This document shows positions 18,505 through 28,565 of a stretch of 64,000 nt of DNA, one piece after another. A program made the position numbers and the translations under genes. Positions within the stretch are counted from its first letter, which is position 1, and the number at the start of each line of letters is the position of its first letter. Source of the stretch: Amylolactobacillus amylophilus DSM 20533 = JCM 1125 (GTDB lineage Bacteria; Bacillota; Bacilli; Lactobacillales; Lactobacillaceae); contig NZ_CP018888.1 in NCBI RefSeq assembly GCF_001936335.1, forward strand, positions 124,001 to 188,000. Direction: 5' to 3'. The notes beneath the pieces are model-generated. The model was not told the DNA's origin and searched no databases. It saw nothing but the letters and a program-made list of their open reading frames with translations.

Positions 18505-19319
18505 TTAAGCAACTTTCTGGGTGGTAAGAACACGGTATTTAACCGGGCTCTTACCACCCAGTTTTGTTTTGATTCTCGTGAAATTATAATATTGAATCCA
18601 GTTTGCTACGGCTAGGGTTAATTCTGCCAAGGTTTCTAACTGTTTTTGATCATAAACTTCTGCTTTTAGAATGTGAAAAAACTTTCCATGGCCGCATTAT
18701 CTAAGCAGGTTGGCTTGCGTGACATACTCTGGAAGAGACGTTGTTGCTTTAAAATGCGGACACAACGTGGATTTTGATATTGAAAGCCTTGATCAGAGTG
18801 GACCGTTGTCCGATAACCTAGTTGTTTTGGAATCAGGTTGATCGCTGTTGTTAAAACATCGGTGGTGAACGCCACAGTTGGGTTTAAAGAAATATCATGG
18901 CTCAGGACTTCACCGGAAAATAGATCATAAACACACGTAAAGTAAGCCCGTTCTTCAATCGTTTTATTGCCCCAACAAAGCTCCGTAATATCAGTCGTTA
19001 ACTTTTGATACGGTCGATTAATCATAAAGCGTCGTTTAAGTCGATTCTTAGCGACAGCTCCAACCGTTCCCTTGTAAGAGTTATATTTACGGGTTTGCTT
19101 ATTATATACCGTTGATAACAGGTTCAGTTCACGCATTAGTCGTAAGACTTTCTTATTATTGACCACCAGACCCATTTCACGCAATTGGCCAGTGATCTGG
19201 CGATAACCGGACGCGGTCACGTTAGCCTTAAGGTCTGTAATGGTTTGTTTAAGGATCACATACGGATTGTTTTCAGTTGGGAGATACTTTATCGCGTAGC
19301 TATAGGTGCTCTTGGCCAT
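18505..19319 (-). pseudogene. IS3-family transposase orfB (integrase core), frameshifted
   Basis: The DDE integrase domain is visible: first Asp in LTTDITELCW, second Asp in VHSDQGFQY, and Glu in DNAAMESFF. Right after this Glu the frame stops at 18666. A run of six A on the plus strand at 18676-18681 should be seven: restoring one base continues the protein as FFHILKAEVYDQ... to the natural stop at 18505, within the inverted-repeat-proximal region. So the last 50 or so residues are out of frame. The reading frame upstream of 19319 is open back to the A7 motif of orfA, as expected for a -1 fusion product. The single-base lesion in a homopolymer could also be a sequencing error. Confidence 0.85.
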
Positions 19320-19360
19320 GCCAACGACTTTGAGGATCTTGCCGCACCGATATTTGGGCC

Positions 19361-19927
19361 TTAGTTCTTGGATGATTTGTGATCGTTGTCTACTTGTAAT
19401 TGAGCCAAGGCCTTTAATTTTTTTAGGTATTCATTCTCGATCTTTAGTAATTCATTTTCGTCACGTAAGCGTGTTAATTCATCTGGTTGTTTTGTTTTCT
19501 TGCCTTGTTTATCAGCTGACATAATTTTTGATCGTCCTCGGTTACGAAACAAGGCATCAAGGCCTTCATATTCAAACGTTCGTCGCCATTGCCAAACGGT
19601 TGACGGCGCAGAAATATCGAAGTTAAGGGTAGTTTCGGTTATAGATGCCTGATTCGTTTTCATCCAGTTGAAAACAGTCACCTTAAAAGTGCCATCATAA
19701 ACTTTCTCTGGTCGGCGAATCTCAAGCCCCTTAACACCGAAACGTTGGTATTGAAGCACCCATTTATTAACGGTTGCATGACTTTTAATCCGGTACTTTC
19801 TAGCAATCAAGATAAAACCCAATGAAGAAGTCAAATAGTCTTGAACAACATGTAGTTTAAACTGCTTGGTATATTTGGTCATAGTAAAACCCCCGGTATT
19901 GATTTTGGTCCAATACCGGGGGTTCAC
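19361..19927 (-). CDS. IS3-family transposase orfA (HTH protein)
   Basis: A 188-residue protein with two helix-turn-helix segments (TKYTKQFKLHVVQDYL... and the FDISAPSTVWQWRRTFEYEG region) and a C-terminal leucine-rich coiled coil (LRDENELLKIENEYLKKL), as in IS150-group OrfA. orfB is in the -1 frame relative to it and overlaps. Its start codon is 4 bp inside the right inverted repeat boundary. Confidence 0.85.
   Translation of the reverse strand: MNPRYWTKINTGGFTMTKYTKQFKLHVVQDYLTSSLGFILIARKYRIKSHATVNKWVLQYQRFGVKGLEIRRPEKVYDGTFKVTVFNWMKTNQASITETTLNFDISAPSTVWQWRRTFEYEGLDALFRNRGRSKIMSADKQGKKTKQPDELTRLRDENELLKIENEYLKKLKALAQLQVDNDHKSSKN
19418..19424 (-). other. A7 slippery site for -1 frameshift in the IS at 18475-19931
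   Basis: On the coding strand CTA AAA AAA TTA lies near the end of orfA. A -1 slip here continues as ATT AAA GGC into the orfB frame, which is open from this point to the DDE domain. This matches the known A-rich programmed frameshift of IS3-family elements. Confidence 0.7.
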
Positions 19928-19982
19928 TTCAATCTACTAAGTTAGTATTAGTAGTTATGGACTTTTTCGGTTTGATAATTAT

Positions 19983-21665
19983 TTAGTTTTTTTGAGCTAA
20001 CAAATCGGCCGCATTCTTCAAGGCAGACTCCGTTACCTTATTTCCCGCAATCATCTTTGCAATCGCCTGGACCGAGCTGCTGTCATCAAGCAAATCAAGC
20101 TCTGTGTATGTCTGATTGTTGGCAATTGTCTTGGCGATGAGGAAGCGTTGATCTGCAATCGCCGCAACCTGCGGTGCATGCGTAATTGTCAGTACCTGCT
20201 TTGTCTTAGAAAGCTCGAGCATCTTCTGACCAATTGCCGCCGCAACGCGTCCCGACACACCAGTATCAATCTCATCAAACATCATTGTTTGAACGGCTGA
20301 TAGTTGCCCAAAAATTACTTTCAGGGCGAGCATAATTCTAGATTGTTCACCACCAGAGGCAATCTTAACGAGGGGTTTTAATTCTTCACCCGGGTTTGGT
20401 GAAATCAAAAATTTAATCTCATCTAAACCATTTGTTAGAAAGTTATCGGTTTGAACAATAGAGACTGCAAAATCGGCTTTTTCCATATACAAATCGCGTA
20501 ATTGATGCTTGATTTCTTGCTCGAGTTGCTGCGCAACTTTTACCCGGGCACTATGCAATTTAGTCCCGATCTCATTGAGATACTTTTCTTCTTGCTTAAT
20601 GAGTTTATCGAGCTGCTGTACATCATAATCGCTATCGTTAAAACCAGCCAGTTCCTGTGCATTTCTATCGTAGAACGACAGTACGTCGGCTAAGGTTGGT
20701 CCGTATTTCTTCTTCAAGATATTTAGTTGACTCGACCGCTCCAGTAGAAATTGATAATGTTCCTCATCGAAGTCGAGCGTATCTAGCAGATCTTGAACAC
20801 GCGCGCGCGCATCATCAAGTGCATAATACGCATCATTCAATGAGTCTGCGAGACCTTGGTATTCGTGACTAAGGTTTGCTAGACTCACGGCATCATTCAT
20901 GGCGACACCCACCGGATCCACCACATTCTGATCTTCAGACTCCAAGATGGCCTGGATGGAGTTAGCCGTTTCCAATATTTTCTGGTAATTATCAAGTCTA
21001 GTTAGTTCATCGTCAATTCGCTCATCCTCAGTAGCATCTTCAATCTTAACTTCCGCAATCTCATTGAGTTGAAAAGTTAAAATATCTTTCTTCTGAGCAA
21101 TTTCTTGGACATTTTTGGTAACCTGATTTAAGTGCTTCTTGGCCTCATTGAAGGACCTGTAATGTGTCTGATAATCTGCTAATAATTGTCTGATTGCCGT
21201 ATCACCAAAGCGGTCAAGCAGAGTTACATGAGCGGTCTCGTCCATTAGTATCTGCTGATCACTTTGACCGTGAATATCGACTAATTTCTGTCCCAGACTA
21301 GCCAAAACGTTAATCGTCGTCAGCTGACCGTTGACGCGGACGGTATTGCGCCCCTTCGTCGTAATCTCCCGCTGCACCAGAAGTGTTTGGTCATCTAATT
21401 CAGGTAAGCCATAGTTTGCCAGATCTTGTTTAATCAACGGTAAGGTGGTTTCGCCGACTTCAAATTGACCGGTAACTGTACTGCTTTTACTACCAGTTCT
21501 AATGAAGTCTGTAGATGCACGGCTTCCCAGCAAAATAGCTAACGCGTCAATTAAAATAGACTTACCTGCGCCAGTTTCACCAATCAGAGCAGTAAATCCC
21601 GTTGTGAAATCAACCTTTAAGTCCTTGATAATTGCAAAATTTTGGATATCTAACTTGGCTAACAT
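19983..21665 (-). CDS. recN: DNA repair protein RecN
   Basis: A 560-residue SMC-like ATPase for double-strand break repair. N-terminal Walker A GETGAGKSILIDAL, long central coiled coil, signature ASGGEQSRIMLALK and Walker B MMFDEIDTGVSG are all present. It is followed leftwards by the IS element and preceded by tlyA, as in the usual tlyA-recN order. I see no LexA box directly upstream of the gene. Confidence 0.96.
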   Translation of the reverse strand: MLAKLDIQNFAIIKDLKVDFTTGFTALIGETGAGKSILIDALAILLGSRASTDFIRTGSKSSTVTGQFEVGETTLPLIKQDLANYGLPELDDQTLLVQREITTKGRNTVRVNGQLTTINVLASLGQKLVDIHGQSDQQILMDETAHVTLLDRFGDTAIRQLLADYQTHYRSFNEAKKHLNQVTKNVQEIAQKKDILTFQLNEIAEVKIEDATEDERIDDELTRLDNYQKILETANSIQAILESEDQNVVDPVGVAMNDAVSLANLSHEYQGLADSLNDAYYALDDARARVQDLLDTLDFDEEHYQFLLERSSQLNILKKKYGPTLADVLSFYDRNAQELAGFNDSDYDVQQLDKLIKQEEKYLNEIGTKLHSARVKVAQQLEQEIKHQLRDLYMEKADFAVSIVQTDNFLTNGLDEIKFLISPNPGEELKPLVKIASGGEQSRIMLALKVIFGQLSAVQTMMFDEIDTGVSGRVAAAIGQKMLELSKTKQVLTITHAPQVAAIADQRFLIAKTIANNQTYTELDLLDDSSSVQAIAKMIAGNKVTESALKNAADLLAQKN

Positions 21666-21686
21666 AATTTAACCTCATTCACAAAT

Positions 21687-22502
21687 TTATTCTAGATCGG
21701 CTACTGCAGCTTGAACTAATTCCTGTGGAGTAACCTGCCATAATAATTGCGCCACTTCGTTCGCGTTCTTTCTTAGATGAATTAGAAATTCTATATTACC
21801 ATGACCACCCTTTACCGGTGAATAGTCCAGATTAACTACATCAAATCCGTTTTTAAGCGCAGAATTAATAATCTTCTCTATCACCTGTTGATGAACCCGA
21901 TGGTCACGAATAATTCCGTTCTTACCAACATTTTCTTTACCGGCCTCAAACTGCGGTTTAATTAAACAAACTGCGTCGCAGCCGTCCTTCAAAATAGCAT
22001 GCATCGGCGGCAGAATTAGATCAAGGGAGATGAAGGATACATCGGTCATGGCAAAGTCTGGAAGTCCCGCGGTGAAATCCTCTGGCTTACTGTACCGAAA
22101 ATTAACCCGCTCCATCACAATTACTCTGGGGTCATCCCTTAACTGCCACGCCAACTGGTTATAACCAACATCGAGGGCGTACACCTTTCTGGAGCCATTT
22201 TGTAATGCAACATCGGTGAAACCACCAGTTGATGCACCAATATCTAGACAGAGTCTGTCTTGTAAGTCAATCTCAAATACCTCGAGGGCTTTCTCAAGTT
22301 TGTAACCGCCACGACTAACGTATTTCTGACCATCGTCCTTGATAATAAACTGCTCATCTTCAGGGAATTTATCCCCTGCTTTATCAATCCGTTCAGAATT
22401 GTGATCGAGAACTAGCCCGGCCATGATTGCACGCTGCGCCTGTGAGCGTGAATTAAATAAACCTTGCTCAAATAATAATGTATCAACTCTTTTTTTGGTC
22501 AT
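21687..22502 (-). CDS. tlyA: TlyA-family rRNA 2'-O-methyltransferase / hemolysin-like
   Basis: A 271-residue protein with an N-terminal S4 RNA-binding domain ([22 protein letters not shown]) and an FtsJ-type SAM domain (LDIGASTGGFTDVALQNG). The start overlaps the ispA stop by 20 bp. Family members methylate rRNA; the name hemolysin is historical. Confidence 0.93.
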   Translation of the reverse strand: MTKKRVDTLLFEQGLFNSRSQAQRAIMAGLVLDHNSERIDKAGDKFPEDEQFIIKDDGQKYVSRGGYKLEKALEVFEIDLQDRLCLDIGASTGGFTDVALQNGSRKVYALDVGYNQLAWQLRDDPRVIVMERVNFRYSKPEDFTAGLPDFAMTDVSFISLDLILPPMHAILKDGCDAVCLIKPQFEAGKENVGKNGIIRDHRVHQQVIEKIINSALKNGFDVVNLDYSPVKGGHGNIEFLIHLRKNANEVAQLLWQVTPQELVQAAVADLE

Positions 22503-23382
22503 TCTCTAACACTTTCTTAAAGATATTGGTAAAACCTAGTAAGACACCACCGTCAAAATCACTAAGGTCCTGCCTCATTTGCTCCACCAGCTGGTTGAGA
22601 TCTTTTCTGGCACCAGCAATGCCAAACCTGGTCACATAATTATTCTTTCCTGCAGCTGCGTCTTTCTCAGTTGCTTTGCCGGCTTCTGTTGCGGTCTCAG
22701 TCACGTCGACCAAATCATCATAAATCTGAAAGGCTTGCCCGAAATCGGTCGCAAATTTAACAAGTTGTTGGGCTTGTTGTTCATTCGCTTGACCAAAAAT
22801 TGTTCCCATTTTCACCGCGGCAATAATTAATTCAGCAGTTTTTTTGTACTCTAACTGCTCAATCGTCTCCTCATCAACATCTGAGTTAGTTGAACGAATA
22901 TCGATAAATTGGCCGCCCACCATGCCATTTGGTCCAATAGCATCTGTCAGTACCCGTGCTGACTGGACCACCTCTGCACTATTTAAATCGGCAACCAACA
23001 GCCAGTTGATACCCATAGTGAGGAGGGCATCGCCAGCCAAAATTGCATTGGCTTCGCCAAATTTCTTATGACTGGTCAGTTGACCGCGCCGATAATCGTC
23101 ATTATCCATGGCTGGCAGATCATCATGAATCAACGAGTAGGTGTGGATAATCTCAATCCCCCCCGCAACTTTCACATGCTCATTTGTAATCTCGCAACCA
23201 AGCTCCACCAATGTAGCCAAAAATAAAAGGGGGCGCAACCTCTTACCTGGAGCTAAGACAGAATATGTTAAGACTGTTCGTAAGTTCTCATCAGTCACTC
23301 TAGCAACCAGCGCCTGTTTCAAAAAATCATCGATGGTCAATGAATATTCAACAATAAATTCGCTGAAACTCCTACTTGTCAT
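22483..23382 (-). CDS. ispA: Farnesyl/geranylgeranyl diphosphate synthase
   Basis: About 299 residues; makes the prenyl chain for undecaprenyl phosphate and quinones. First Asp-rich motif [10 protein letters not shown], second [10 protein letters not shown] chose the ATG at 23382 (MTSRSFSEF); a GTG four codons upstream is in frame but lies inside xseB. Order xseA-xseB-ispA-tlyA is conserved in Firmicutes. Confidence 0.93.
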   Translation of the reverse strand: MTSRSFSEFIVEYSLTIDDFLKQALVARVTDENLRTVLTYSVLAPGKRLRPLLFLATLVELGCEITNEHVKVAGGIEIIHTYSLIHDDLPAMDNDDYRRGQLTSHKKFGEANAILAGDALLTMGINWLLVADLNSAEVVQSARVLTDAIGPNGMVGGQFIDIRSTNSDVDEETIEQLEYKKTAELIIAAVKMGTIFGQANEQQAQQLVKFATDFGQAFQIYDDLVDVTETATEAGKATEKDAAAGKNNYVTRFGIAGARKDLNQLVEQMRQDLSDFDGGVLLGFTNIFKKVLENDQKKS

Positions 23383-23611
23383 CAGGATTCTCACTTACAT
23401 CTAACGGTTTAACCTGCCCATCCTCGTCCATCAACTTAGCTACTGTCGCCTCTGCTTTTGCTAACTGTTGTTCCAGATTCTTACTCAATAAGACCCCTGT
23501 CTGAAACTGAGTTAAAGCCTCATCCAAGGGAATAGCACCATTTTCCAAATTCGTAACAATCTGTTCTAAATCAGCTAATTGTTCCTCAAAACTCTTTTTC
23601 TGATTACTCAT
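23372..23611 (-). CDS. xseB: Exodeoxyribonuclease VII small subunit
   Basis: A 79-residue helical protein with the family start [27 protein letters not shown]. It overlaps the xseA stop by 8 bp and ispA downstream, so the four genes are tightly coupled. Confidence 0.95.
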   Translation of the reverse strand: MSNQKKSFEEQLADLEQIVTNLENGAIPLDEALTQFQTGVLLSKNLEQQLAKAEATVAKLMDEDGQVKPLDVSENPDDK

Positions 23612-24953
23612 TACGTCTCTCCTCTATCTTGATGGCTTCTGCCGTGACTATGCCATCCTTAAAATTCAATTCTAACAAATCGTTCTGCTTAACTTGTGTT
23701 ACAGATATTATTGTCCGATCACCCTTGTTGGCCAGAACATATCCGCGACCGATAATCTTCAATGGACTTATTGCATCAAGCTTGTTAGCTGCTAAACCAA
23801 GGCCATTCTTCTTGTTATTCAATACTGCTTTCATTTTAGCAAAAAGACTCTGAAGAAGGAATGTGTTTTGATTAGTCAGGTTAGCGATATTCTGTTGGAG
23901 CAGGCGTTTATTGAGTCGCTCCTTCAGCAACACAGTTCTATGTGCCAAATCGCTATTGCGCTTTGTAATGGCTTTTAGTAAGCGTTGCTGTAGGAGATCC
24001 ACCTGCTGTGTCCGCTGGTCAAAGAGTCTGTTTGGCTGCGTCAAGACGATATTGCTATTCACGCGCTCTAATCCTTCACGTTTTAAACGCAGTACAACAT
24101 TGATTCTTGAAAACAATAATTGTTGTTGTTTCTTCAAGCTAACCAACTCATCAACCAGTTTGGGTGTGGCTAGTTCTGCCGCCGCTGTTGGTGTTGCTGC
24201 ACGATAGTCTGCCACCAAATCACTCAATGTCGTGTCAGTTTCATGCCCAACCGAGCTAATTACCGGTAACTTCATCTCGGCAATCTGTCGGACCACAACT
24301 TCCTCGTTAAATGGCCAAAGATCCTCGATTGAACCACCACCACGCCCAATGATTAGCACATCATAGTTAGCAACGTCTCGTTGCACGCGTTTCAACGCAT
24401 CAACTAAACTATACTTAGCCTGATCACCCTGCACAACGGCTGGATAGAGGACAATTTCTGCCTGAGGATACCGCCTATTGGCCGTGGTAATGATGTCGCG
24501 AATAACTGCCCCAGACCTACTCGTAATCACCGCAATTCTCTGCGGAAAATGCGGTAAAGCCCTAGTTGGTAAATCAAATAAACCTTCAGCTGCCAACTTG
24601 CCTTTTAATTGCTCATACGCCTGATACAATGAGCCGACGCCGTCTGGTTCCATCTTATCAATGTTAATCTGATATTCACCGCTCGGTTGATAGAGGGTAA
24701 CCTTCCCCCTAACCAGTACCTTCATTCCTTCTTCTGGCCGAAATTTCAACTTCTGATAGGCCGACTTAAACATCACAACTTTGATCTTGCTGTGTTCATC
24801 CTTCAAAGAAAAATACTGGTGTGAATTTGGTCGCTCACGAAAATTAGATATCTCACCACTCAAGAAAACATGATGGAGGTATGGGTCATATTCAAATTTT
24901 CTATTTAAATACTGATTAAGGAGCGAGACAGTAATATATTCCGGTGAATTCAT
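23604..24953 (-). CDS. xseA: Exodeoxyribonuclease VII large subunit
   Basis: A 449-residue nuclease subunit. N-terminal OB fold ([24 protein letters not shown]), catalytic domain with [17 protein letters not shown] and a long coiled coil before the C terminus. Its stop overlaps xseB; its start ATG shares a base with the folD stop at 24953. Confidence 0.96.
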   Translation of the reverse strand: MNSPEYITVSLLNQYLNRKFEYDPYLHHVFLSGEISNFRERPNSHQYFSLKDEHSKIKVVMFKSAYQKLKFRPEEGMKVLVRGKVTLYQPSGEYQINIDKMEPDGVGSLYQAYEQLKGKLAAEGLFDLPTRALPHFPQRIAVITSRSGAVIRDIITTANRRYPQAEIVLYPAVVQGDQAKYSLVDALKRVQRDVANYDVLIIGRGGGSIEDLWPFNEEVVVRQIAEMKLPVISSVGHETDTTLSDLVADYRAATPTAAAELATPKLVDELVSLKKQQQLLFSRINVVLRLKREGLERVNSNIVLTQPNRLFDQRTQQVDLLQQRLLKAITKRNSDLAHRTVLLKERLNKRLLQQNIANLTNQNTFLLQSLFAKMKAVLNNKKNGLGLAANKLDAISPLKIIGRGYVLANKGDRTIISVTQVKQNDLLELNFKDGIVTAEAIKIEERRNE

Positions 24954-25801
24954 TAATCTTTCCTTTTCTTTGCAATCTCTACCACTTGTTGCATAAGTGT
25001 AATGACCGTCATGGGTCCAACACCACCAGGAACCGGCGTGATCAGACCTGCTTTTTTTGATACTGCTGCAAAATCTACATCTCCAACAAGTTTACCGGCT
25101 TCATCCCTATTCATGCCAACATCAATCACAATAGCCCCGGGATGCACCATGTCCTTCGTAACGAATGCTGCACGTCCGGTTGCTGAAACCAAAATATCGG
25201 CGGTCCGAGTCAACTCTGGTAAATTTTTAGTTTTTGAGTGTGCAATCGTAACCGTGGCATCCTGCTGTAACATGAGCGCCGCTAGTGGACGACCGACAAT
25301 ATTGCTTCTGTTGATGATTACAACATTTTGGCCGGTTAAGTCAATGTTCTTCGCCTTCAAAAGCGTCATGATCCCACCAGCAGTTGATGGAATGATTGCC
25401 GGATTATTCTGCCATAAATGACCGAAATTAACGGGACTAAATCCATCGACATCCTTTTCAGGTGCGATTGCATTGATGACAGTCTCCTCGTTAATTGCAG
25501 CCGGGAGTGGTAGTTGAACCAAGATTCCGTCAACGCCCGAATCTTGATTCAGTTGCTCAATGTTTCGTAACAATTCGGCCTCGTTTACAGTTGCTGGCAA
25601 GTGAATAAGCCTAAACGAAATACCCAGTTCCTCGGCACGACGTCCCTTATTTCTAACATAAATAGCACTGGCACTATTATCACCAACTAGGATAACAGCC
25701 AACTTGGGCTGCACACCAGACCGCTTCAATTCAGCCACTGACTGTCTTAACGAGACGGCTAACTCATTGGCAATTGCCTTACCATCAATTAAATTATTCA
25801 T
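24953..25801 (-). CDS. folD: Methylene-THF dehydrogenase / methenyl-THF cyclohydrolase
   Basis: A 282-residue bifunctional one-carbon enzyme. Motifs: YVRNKGRRAEELGI (active-site Tyr/Lys region), GILVQLPLP and NRSNIVGRPLA (NADP-binding loop), and PVPGGVGPMTVITL at the C terminus. First gene after a terminator, so folD-xseA-xseB-ispA-tlyA-recN may form one unit. Confidence 0.96.
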   Translation of the reverse strand: MNNLIDGKAIANELAVSLRQSVAELKRSGVQPKLAVILVGDNSASAIYVRNKGRRAEELGISFRLIHLPATVNEAELLRNIEQLNQDSGVDGILVQLPLPAAINEETVINAIAPEKDVDGFSPVNFGHLWQNNPAIIPSTAGGIMTLLKAKNIDLTGQNVVIINRSNIVGRPLAALMLQQDATVTIAHSKTKNLPELTRTADILVSATGRAAFVTKDMVHPGAIVIDVGMNRDEAGKLVGDVDFAAVSKKAGLITPVPGGVGPMTVITLMQQVVEIAKKRKD

Positions 25802-25866
25802 CCAATACCTCCCATTACTCTGCTAAGTATAAATCAAGCACTAAGTAAGTAGTCAAGCTAGAATAT

Positions 25867-25892
25867 AAAAAAACTGGTACAAAAAGTACCAG
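25867..25892 (-). terminator. Intrinsic terminator after nusB
   Basis: A 7-bp stem CTGGTAC/GTACCAG (25874-25880 with 25886-25892) is followed on the minus strand by seven T residues. It lies 6 bp after the nusB stop and splits nusB from folD. Confidence 0.85.
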
Positions 25893-25898
25893 CCTGAC

Positions 25899-26300
25899 TT
25901 ATTTAGAGACGAAGTTTGACAGGATTCCGTTGATAAACGCCTTTGAGACATCATCACTAAACTCTCCTGCTAGATTCAATGCTTCATCGACCGCAGCAAT
26001 CTTTGGAATACTTTCACTATTTTGAATTTCGAAAATTGCTAACTCTAAAATAGATAAATCAATCTTATTAATTCGTTCAATTTTCCAGCCCTGCTTCAGG
26101 TACTGTGCAATTGACTGGCGTAAGTCTGCCCGCTTCTCCTCTACGCCGTTAACTAGGTAAGTTGCATACTCTGGCGTCTCCTGGTCGAAGTCCGTCGTGT
26201 TTTTGACCTGTTGGATGGCGCTTTGAGCCGTCAACTCCTGGTTCTGGTTTAGCAAAAAGATTACTTGGAGTGCAAACCGTCTAACTTCATGTTGATTCAT
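25899..26300 (-). CDS. nusB: Transcription antitermination factor NusB
   Basis: A 133-residue all-helical RNA-binding protein for rRNA antitermination. Typical ends: NQHEVRRFALQVIFLLNQN and SIPKIAAVDEALNLAGEFSDDVSKAFINGIL. Starts 1 bp after the asp23 paralogue stop. Confidence 0.95.
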   Translation of the reverse strand: MNQHEVRRFALQVIFLLNQNQELTAQSAIQQVKNTTDFDQETPEYATYLVNGVEEKRADLRQSIAQYLKQGWKIERINKIDLSILELAIFEIQNSESIPKIAAVDEALNLAGEFSDDVSKAFINGILSNFVSK

Positions 26301-26301
26301 C

Positions 26302-26760
26302 TTAATCTAATTGCTCCTTCGTCAAAGCTTGCTCATCGGTTTCTTCCTCTGAATTAGAGAATAAAGAGCCAGGATTAGCCTGCTCCTCTTCCTTAATTGA
26401 ATACAAGCCAACAACGTGAATATTAATTTCCTTCAATTTCAAATCAGTCATCTGTTCAAGTTGCGTCTGGAGCTTCTTCTGTAATTCTAAAGCAACCTTC
26501 GGGATGTTGACTCCACTCTTGAAATAAGCATAGACATCGGCCAATAATTCATTATCGACCACCTTCAAATCAACACCTTTACCGTGATTTTCACGGCCAA
26601 ACAACTTATTAATATTGTTTGCAAGTGTACCCCGCATCTCATATACGCCATCAACTTTAGTTGCAGCAATACCAAGAATTACCTCGAGGACACGCAGGTC
26701 AATCTTAATTTGGTTATCTTCGTTTTCGTTGGTTAAGATAATTGTAGAATTTTCAGCCAT
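26302..26760 (-). CDS. Asp23/Gls24 family protein (YqhY)
   Basis: A 152-residue Asp23-family protein with the core DLRVLEVILGIAATKVDGVYEM and the LKEINIHVVGLY segment, followed by an acidic Glu-rich tail (EEETDEQALTKEQ). It sits in the efp-yqhY-nusB order conserved in Firmicutes, where YqhY has been linked to control of acetyl-CoA carboxylase in Bacillus. Paralogue of the gene at 7263-7625. Confidence 0.9.
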   Translation of the reverse strand: MAENSTIILTNENEDNQIKIDLRVLEVILGIAATKVDGVYEMRGTLANNINKLFGRENHGKGVDLKVVDNELLADVYAYFKSGVNIPKVALELQKKLQTQLEQMTDLKLKEINIHVVGLYSIKEEEQANPGSLFSNSEEETDEQALTKEQLD

Positions 26761-26772
26761 TTTTCTGCCTCC

Positions 26773-27336
26773 CTAGTTGTTAGAGCGAGAAATATAAGAA
26801 CCATCTGTCGTATTGATTGTTAACTTGTCGCCAGCGTTAACGAAGAATGGCACTTGAACAACGAGTCCAGTCTCCATAGTCGCTGGCTTAGTACCACCGC
26901 TTGATGTGTCGCCCCGAATTCCTGGTTCTGTTTCGGCCACAGTCAAGTCGACGGTGTTAGGAAGCTCGACACCAATAGTCTCACTACCATACATCATGAC
27001 GTTAACCACCATGTTCTCGAGCAAATACTTTTGCTCTGCGACAATTTCTTCCCCTGGTAATTCGATTTGCTCATAGGTATCTGTGTCCATGAACACGAAG
27101 TTGTCACCGTTCATATAAAGATACTGCATCTTCTTAGTATCAACTTGAGCCTTCTCGACCTTCTCGGTTGATCTAAAAGTCTTCTCTTGTAATGCACCAG
27201 TCCGTAAGTTCTTTAACTTAGACCGCACGAACGCACCACCCTTACCTGGCTTTACATGTTGGAATTCCACAATGCGCCATAGTCCGCCATCAAATTCGAT
27301 GGTTAAGCCGTTTTTAAATTCATTAACAGAAATCAT
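26773..27336 (-). CDS. efp: Translation elongation factor P
   Basis: A 187-residue tRNA-shaped factor that relieves ribosome stalling at polyproline. The loop at the modification site reads [15 protein letters not shown], and the C-terminal [22 protein letters not shown] is typical. It lies between pepP and yqhY. Confidence 0.96.
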   Translation of the reverse strand: MISVNEFKNGLTIEFDGGLWRIVEFQHVKPGKGGAFVRSKLKNLRTGALQEKTFRSTEKVEKAQVDTKKMQYLYMNGDNFVFMDTDTYEQIELPGEEIVAEQKYLLENMVVNVMMYGSETIGVELPNTVDLTVAETEPGIRGDTSSGGTKPATMETGLVVQVPFFVNAGDKLTINTTDGSYISRSNN

Positions 27337-27396
27337 TTGATTTTCCTCCGTATCTAGTTATCATTTTACCAATCAATGGGGTCCCGTTGCAACAAA

Positions 27397-28515
27397 CTAT
27401 AGGATAATTAATTCTTCTTTTGGCAAAGTTGTTAAAACAGCGGGAGTTGCACTAATCCGCACGTCGTCTTCGATCCGCACGCCACCCTTTCCTGGGAGAT
27501 AAATTCCCGGTTCGACGGTCGTGACCATATTCTCCAAGAGCATCGTCTCTCTGAATTTCATTGTTGGGCTATTAATCTCGTGAATATCCAGGCCGATGCC
27601 GTGACCGATGCCGTGACCAAAGTATTGACCATACCCGGCCTCATTAATCAGATTTCTTGCCGCAGAATCTACGTCGGCACCCCTGTTACCAGCCACGCTA
27701 GCAGCAATTCCCTGCTTATTGGCCGCCAGCACAACCTGATAAATCTCATTCAGCTCTGAACTAACCGTTCCCAAGGCTACAGTCCGTGTAATGTCAGAAA
27801 CATATCCTTCAAACACACAACCGAAGTCAATCGTAATCAGTTCGTGTGCCGCTAGCTGCTTATCACTCGCCTTACCATGTGGCCAGGCTGAACGCACTCC
27901 AGAGGCAACGATTGTCGCAAACGAAGGACCACTAGCTCCAGGCTCTTTCATAGCGTATTCGAGGGCCGCGGCGATTTCACGCTCTGTTTTACCAACAGCG
28001 ATTTGGGGGAGAATCGCTTGAAAACTCTGCTCGGAGATCTCAATTGCACGCCGTACTAGCGCAATCTCATCTTCATCTTTAACGAGCCGTAGCCGCTCCA
28101 CGAATTCAGTTACCAGTTCATATTCCAGTTGAGAATCTTGGGCCTTTAAGGTAGCAAATGCCGTTGCCGAAAGAAAATCTCCTTCAATTAGAACTTTTTT
28201 GCTTGCATGGGCATGCAGCAAAGCAACGATTTCCGGCATCTCGCCACGTGTCTTCATGACCACAGAAATCGTGCTCGGAACCTCAGTCTTAAGCTGGCTG
28301 GCGAACCGAGAATCAGACAGTAAAAAGCTGCTGCCGTCGGAGAAAATCACCAATTGCGCCTCCTCGCCAGTAAAGCCAGTGAGGTAGCGGATACTCGTCT
28401 CCGAGAAGACAACCATCGCTTCTGCTGCCTCTTTTTTAATCAACGAGATGAGCTGTTCTAATCGCCGCTCAATTGTCTTTTGTCTGTTTGAATCCACTAA
28501 ATATTCTCTATTCAT
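27397..28515 (-). CDS. pepP: Xaa-Pro aminopeptidase family protein
   Basis: About 372 residues; a pita-bread metallopeptidase. Metal ligands appear in ITIDFGCVFEGYVSDITRT, GHGIGHGIGLDIHE and TTVEPGIYLPGKGGVRIEDD. I chose the ATG at 28515 (MNREYLV); a TTG upstream lies in the terminator tail of rpmA. In lactic acid bacteria it releases N-terminal residues before proline; the exact specificity cannot be told from sequence. Directly upstream of efp. Confidence 0.88.
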   Translation of the reverse strand: MNREYLVDSNRQKTIERRLEQLISLIKKEAAEAMVVFSETSIRYLTGFTGEEAQLVIFSDGSSFLLSDSRFASQLKTEVPSTISVVMKTRGEMPEIVALLHAHASKKVLIEGDFLSATAFATLKAQDSQLEYELVTEFVERLRLVKDEDEIALVRRAIEISEQSFQAILPQIAVGKTEREIAAALEYAMKEPGASGPSFATIVASGVRSAWPHGKASDKQLAAHELITIDFGCVFEGYVSDITRTVALGTVSSELNEIYQVVLAANKQGIAASVAGNRGADVDSAARNLINEAGYGQYFGHGIGHGIGLDIHEINSPTMKFRETMLLENMVTTVEPGIYLPGKGGVRIEDDVRISATPAVLTTLPKEELIIL

Positions 28516-28528
28516 TATTTTCACCAAC

Positions 28529-28556
28529 AAAAAAGGGCTGAAATTTCAGCCCTTTT
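28529..28556 (-). terminator. Intrinsic terminator after rpmA
   Basis: An 18-base perfect palindrome GGGCTGAAATTTCAGCCC (28535-28552) is followed by six T residues on the minus strand, between rpmA and pepP. Confidence 0.88.
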
Positions 28557-28565
28557 CCTAATTAA

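Larger units (their letters stand above)
18475..19931 (-). mobile_element. IS3-family insertion sequence (IS150-like layout), damaged
   Basis: About 1457 bp bounded by imperfect inverted repeats: TGAAGTGAACCCC at both ends, followed by AAATATTGGAC at the left and CGGTATTGGAC at the right end. It carries overlapping orfA and orfB read leftwards. Ends are TG...CA, as in many IS3 elements. I see no clear target duplication in the flanks. The orfB is frameshifted, so the copy is unlikely to transpose by itself. It lies between the YolD-like gene and recN, both intact. Confidence 0.85.

Noticed and set aside
25002-25421. A 139-residue plus-strand frame
   Set aside because: It is antisense to folD with no start signals.
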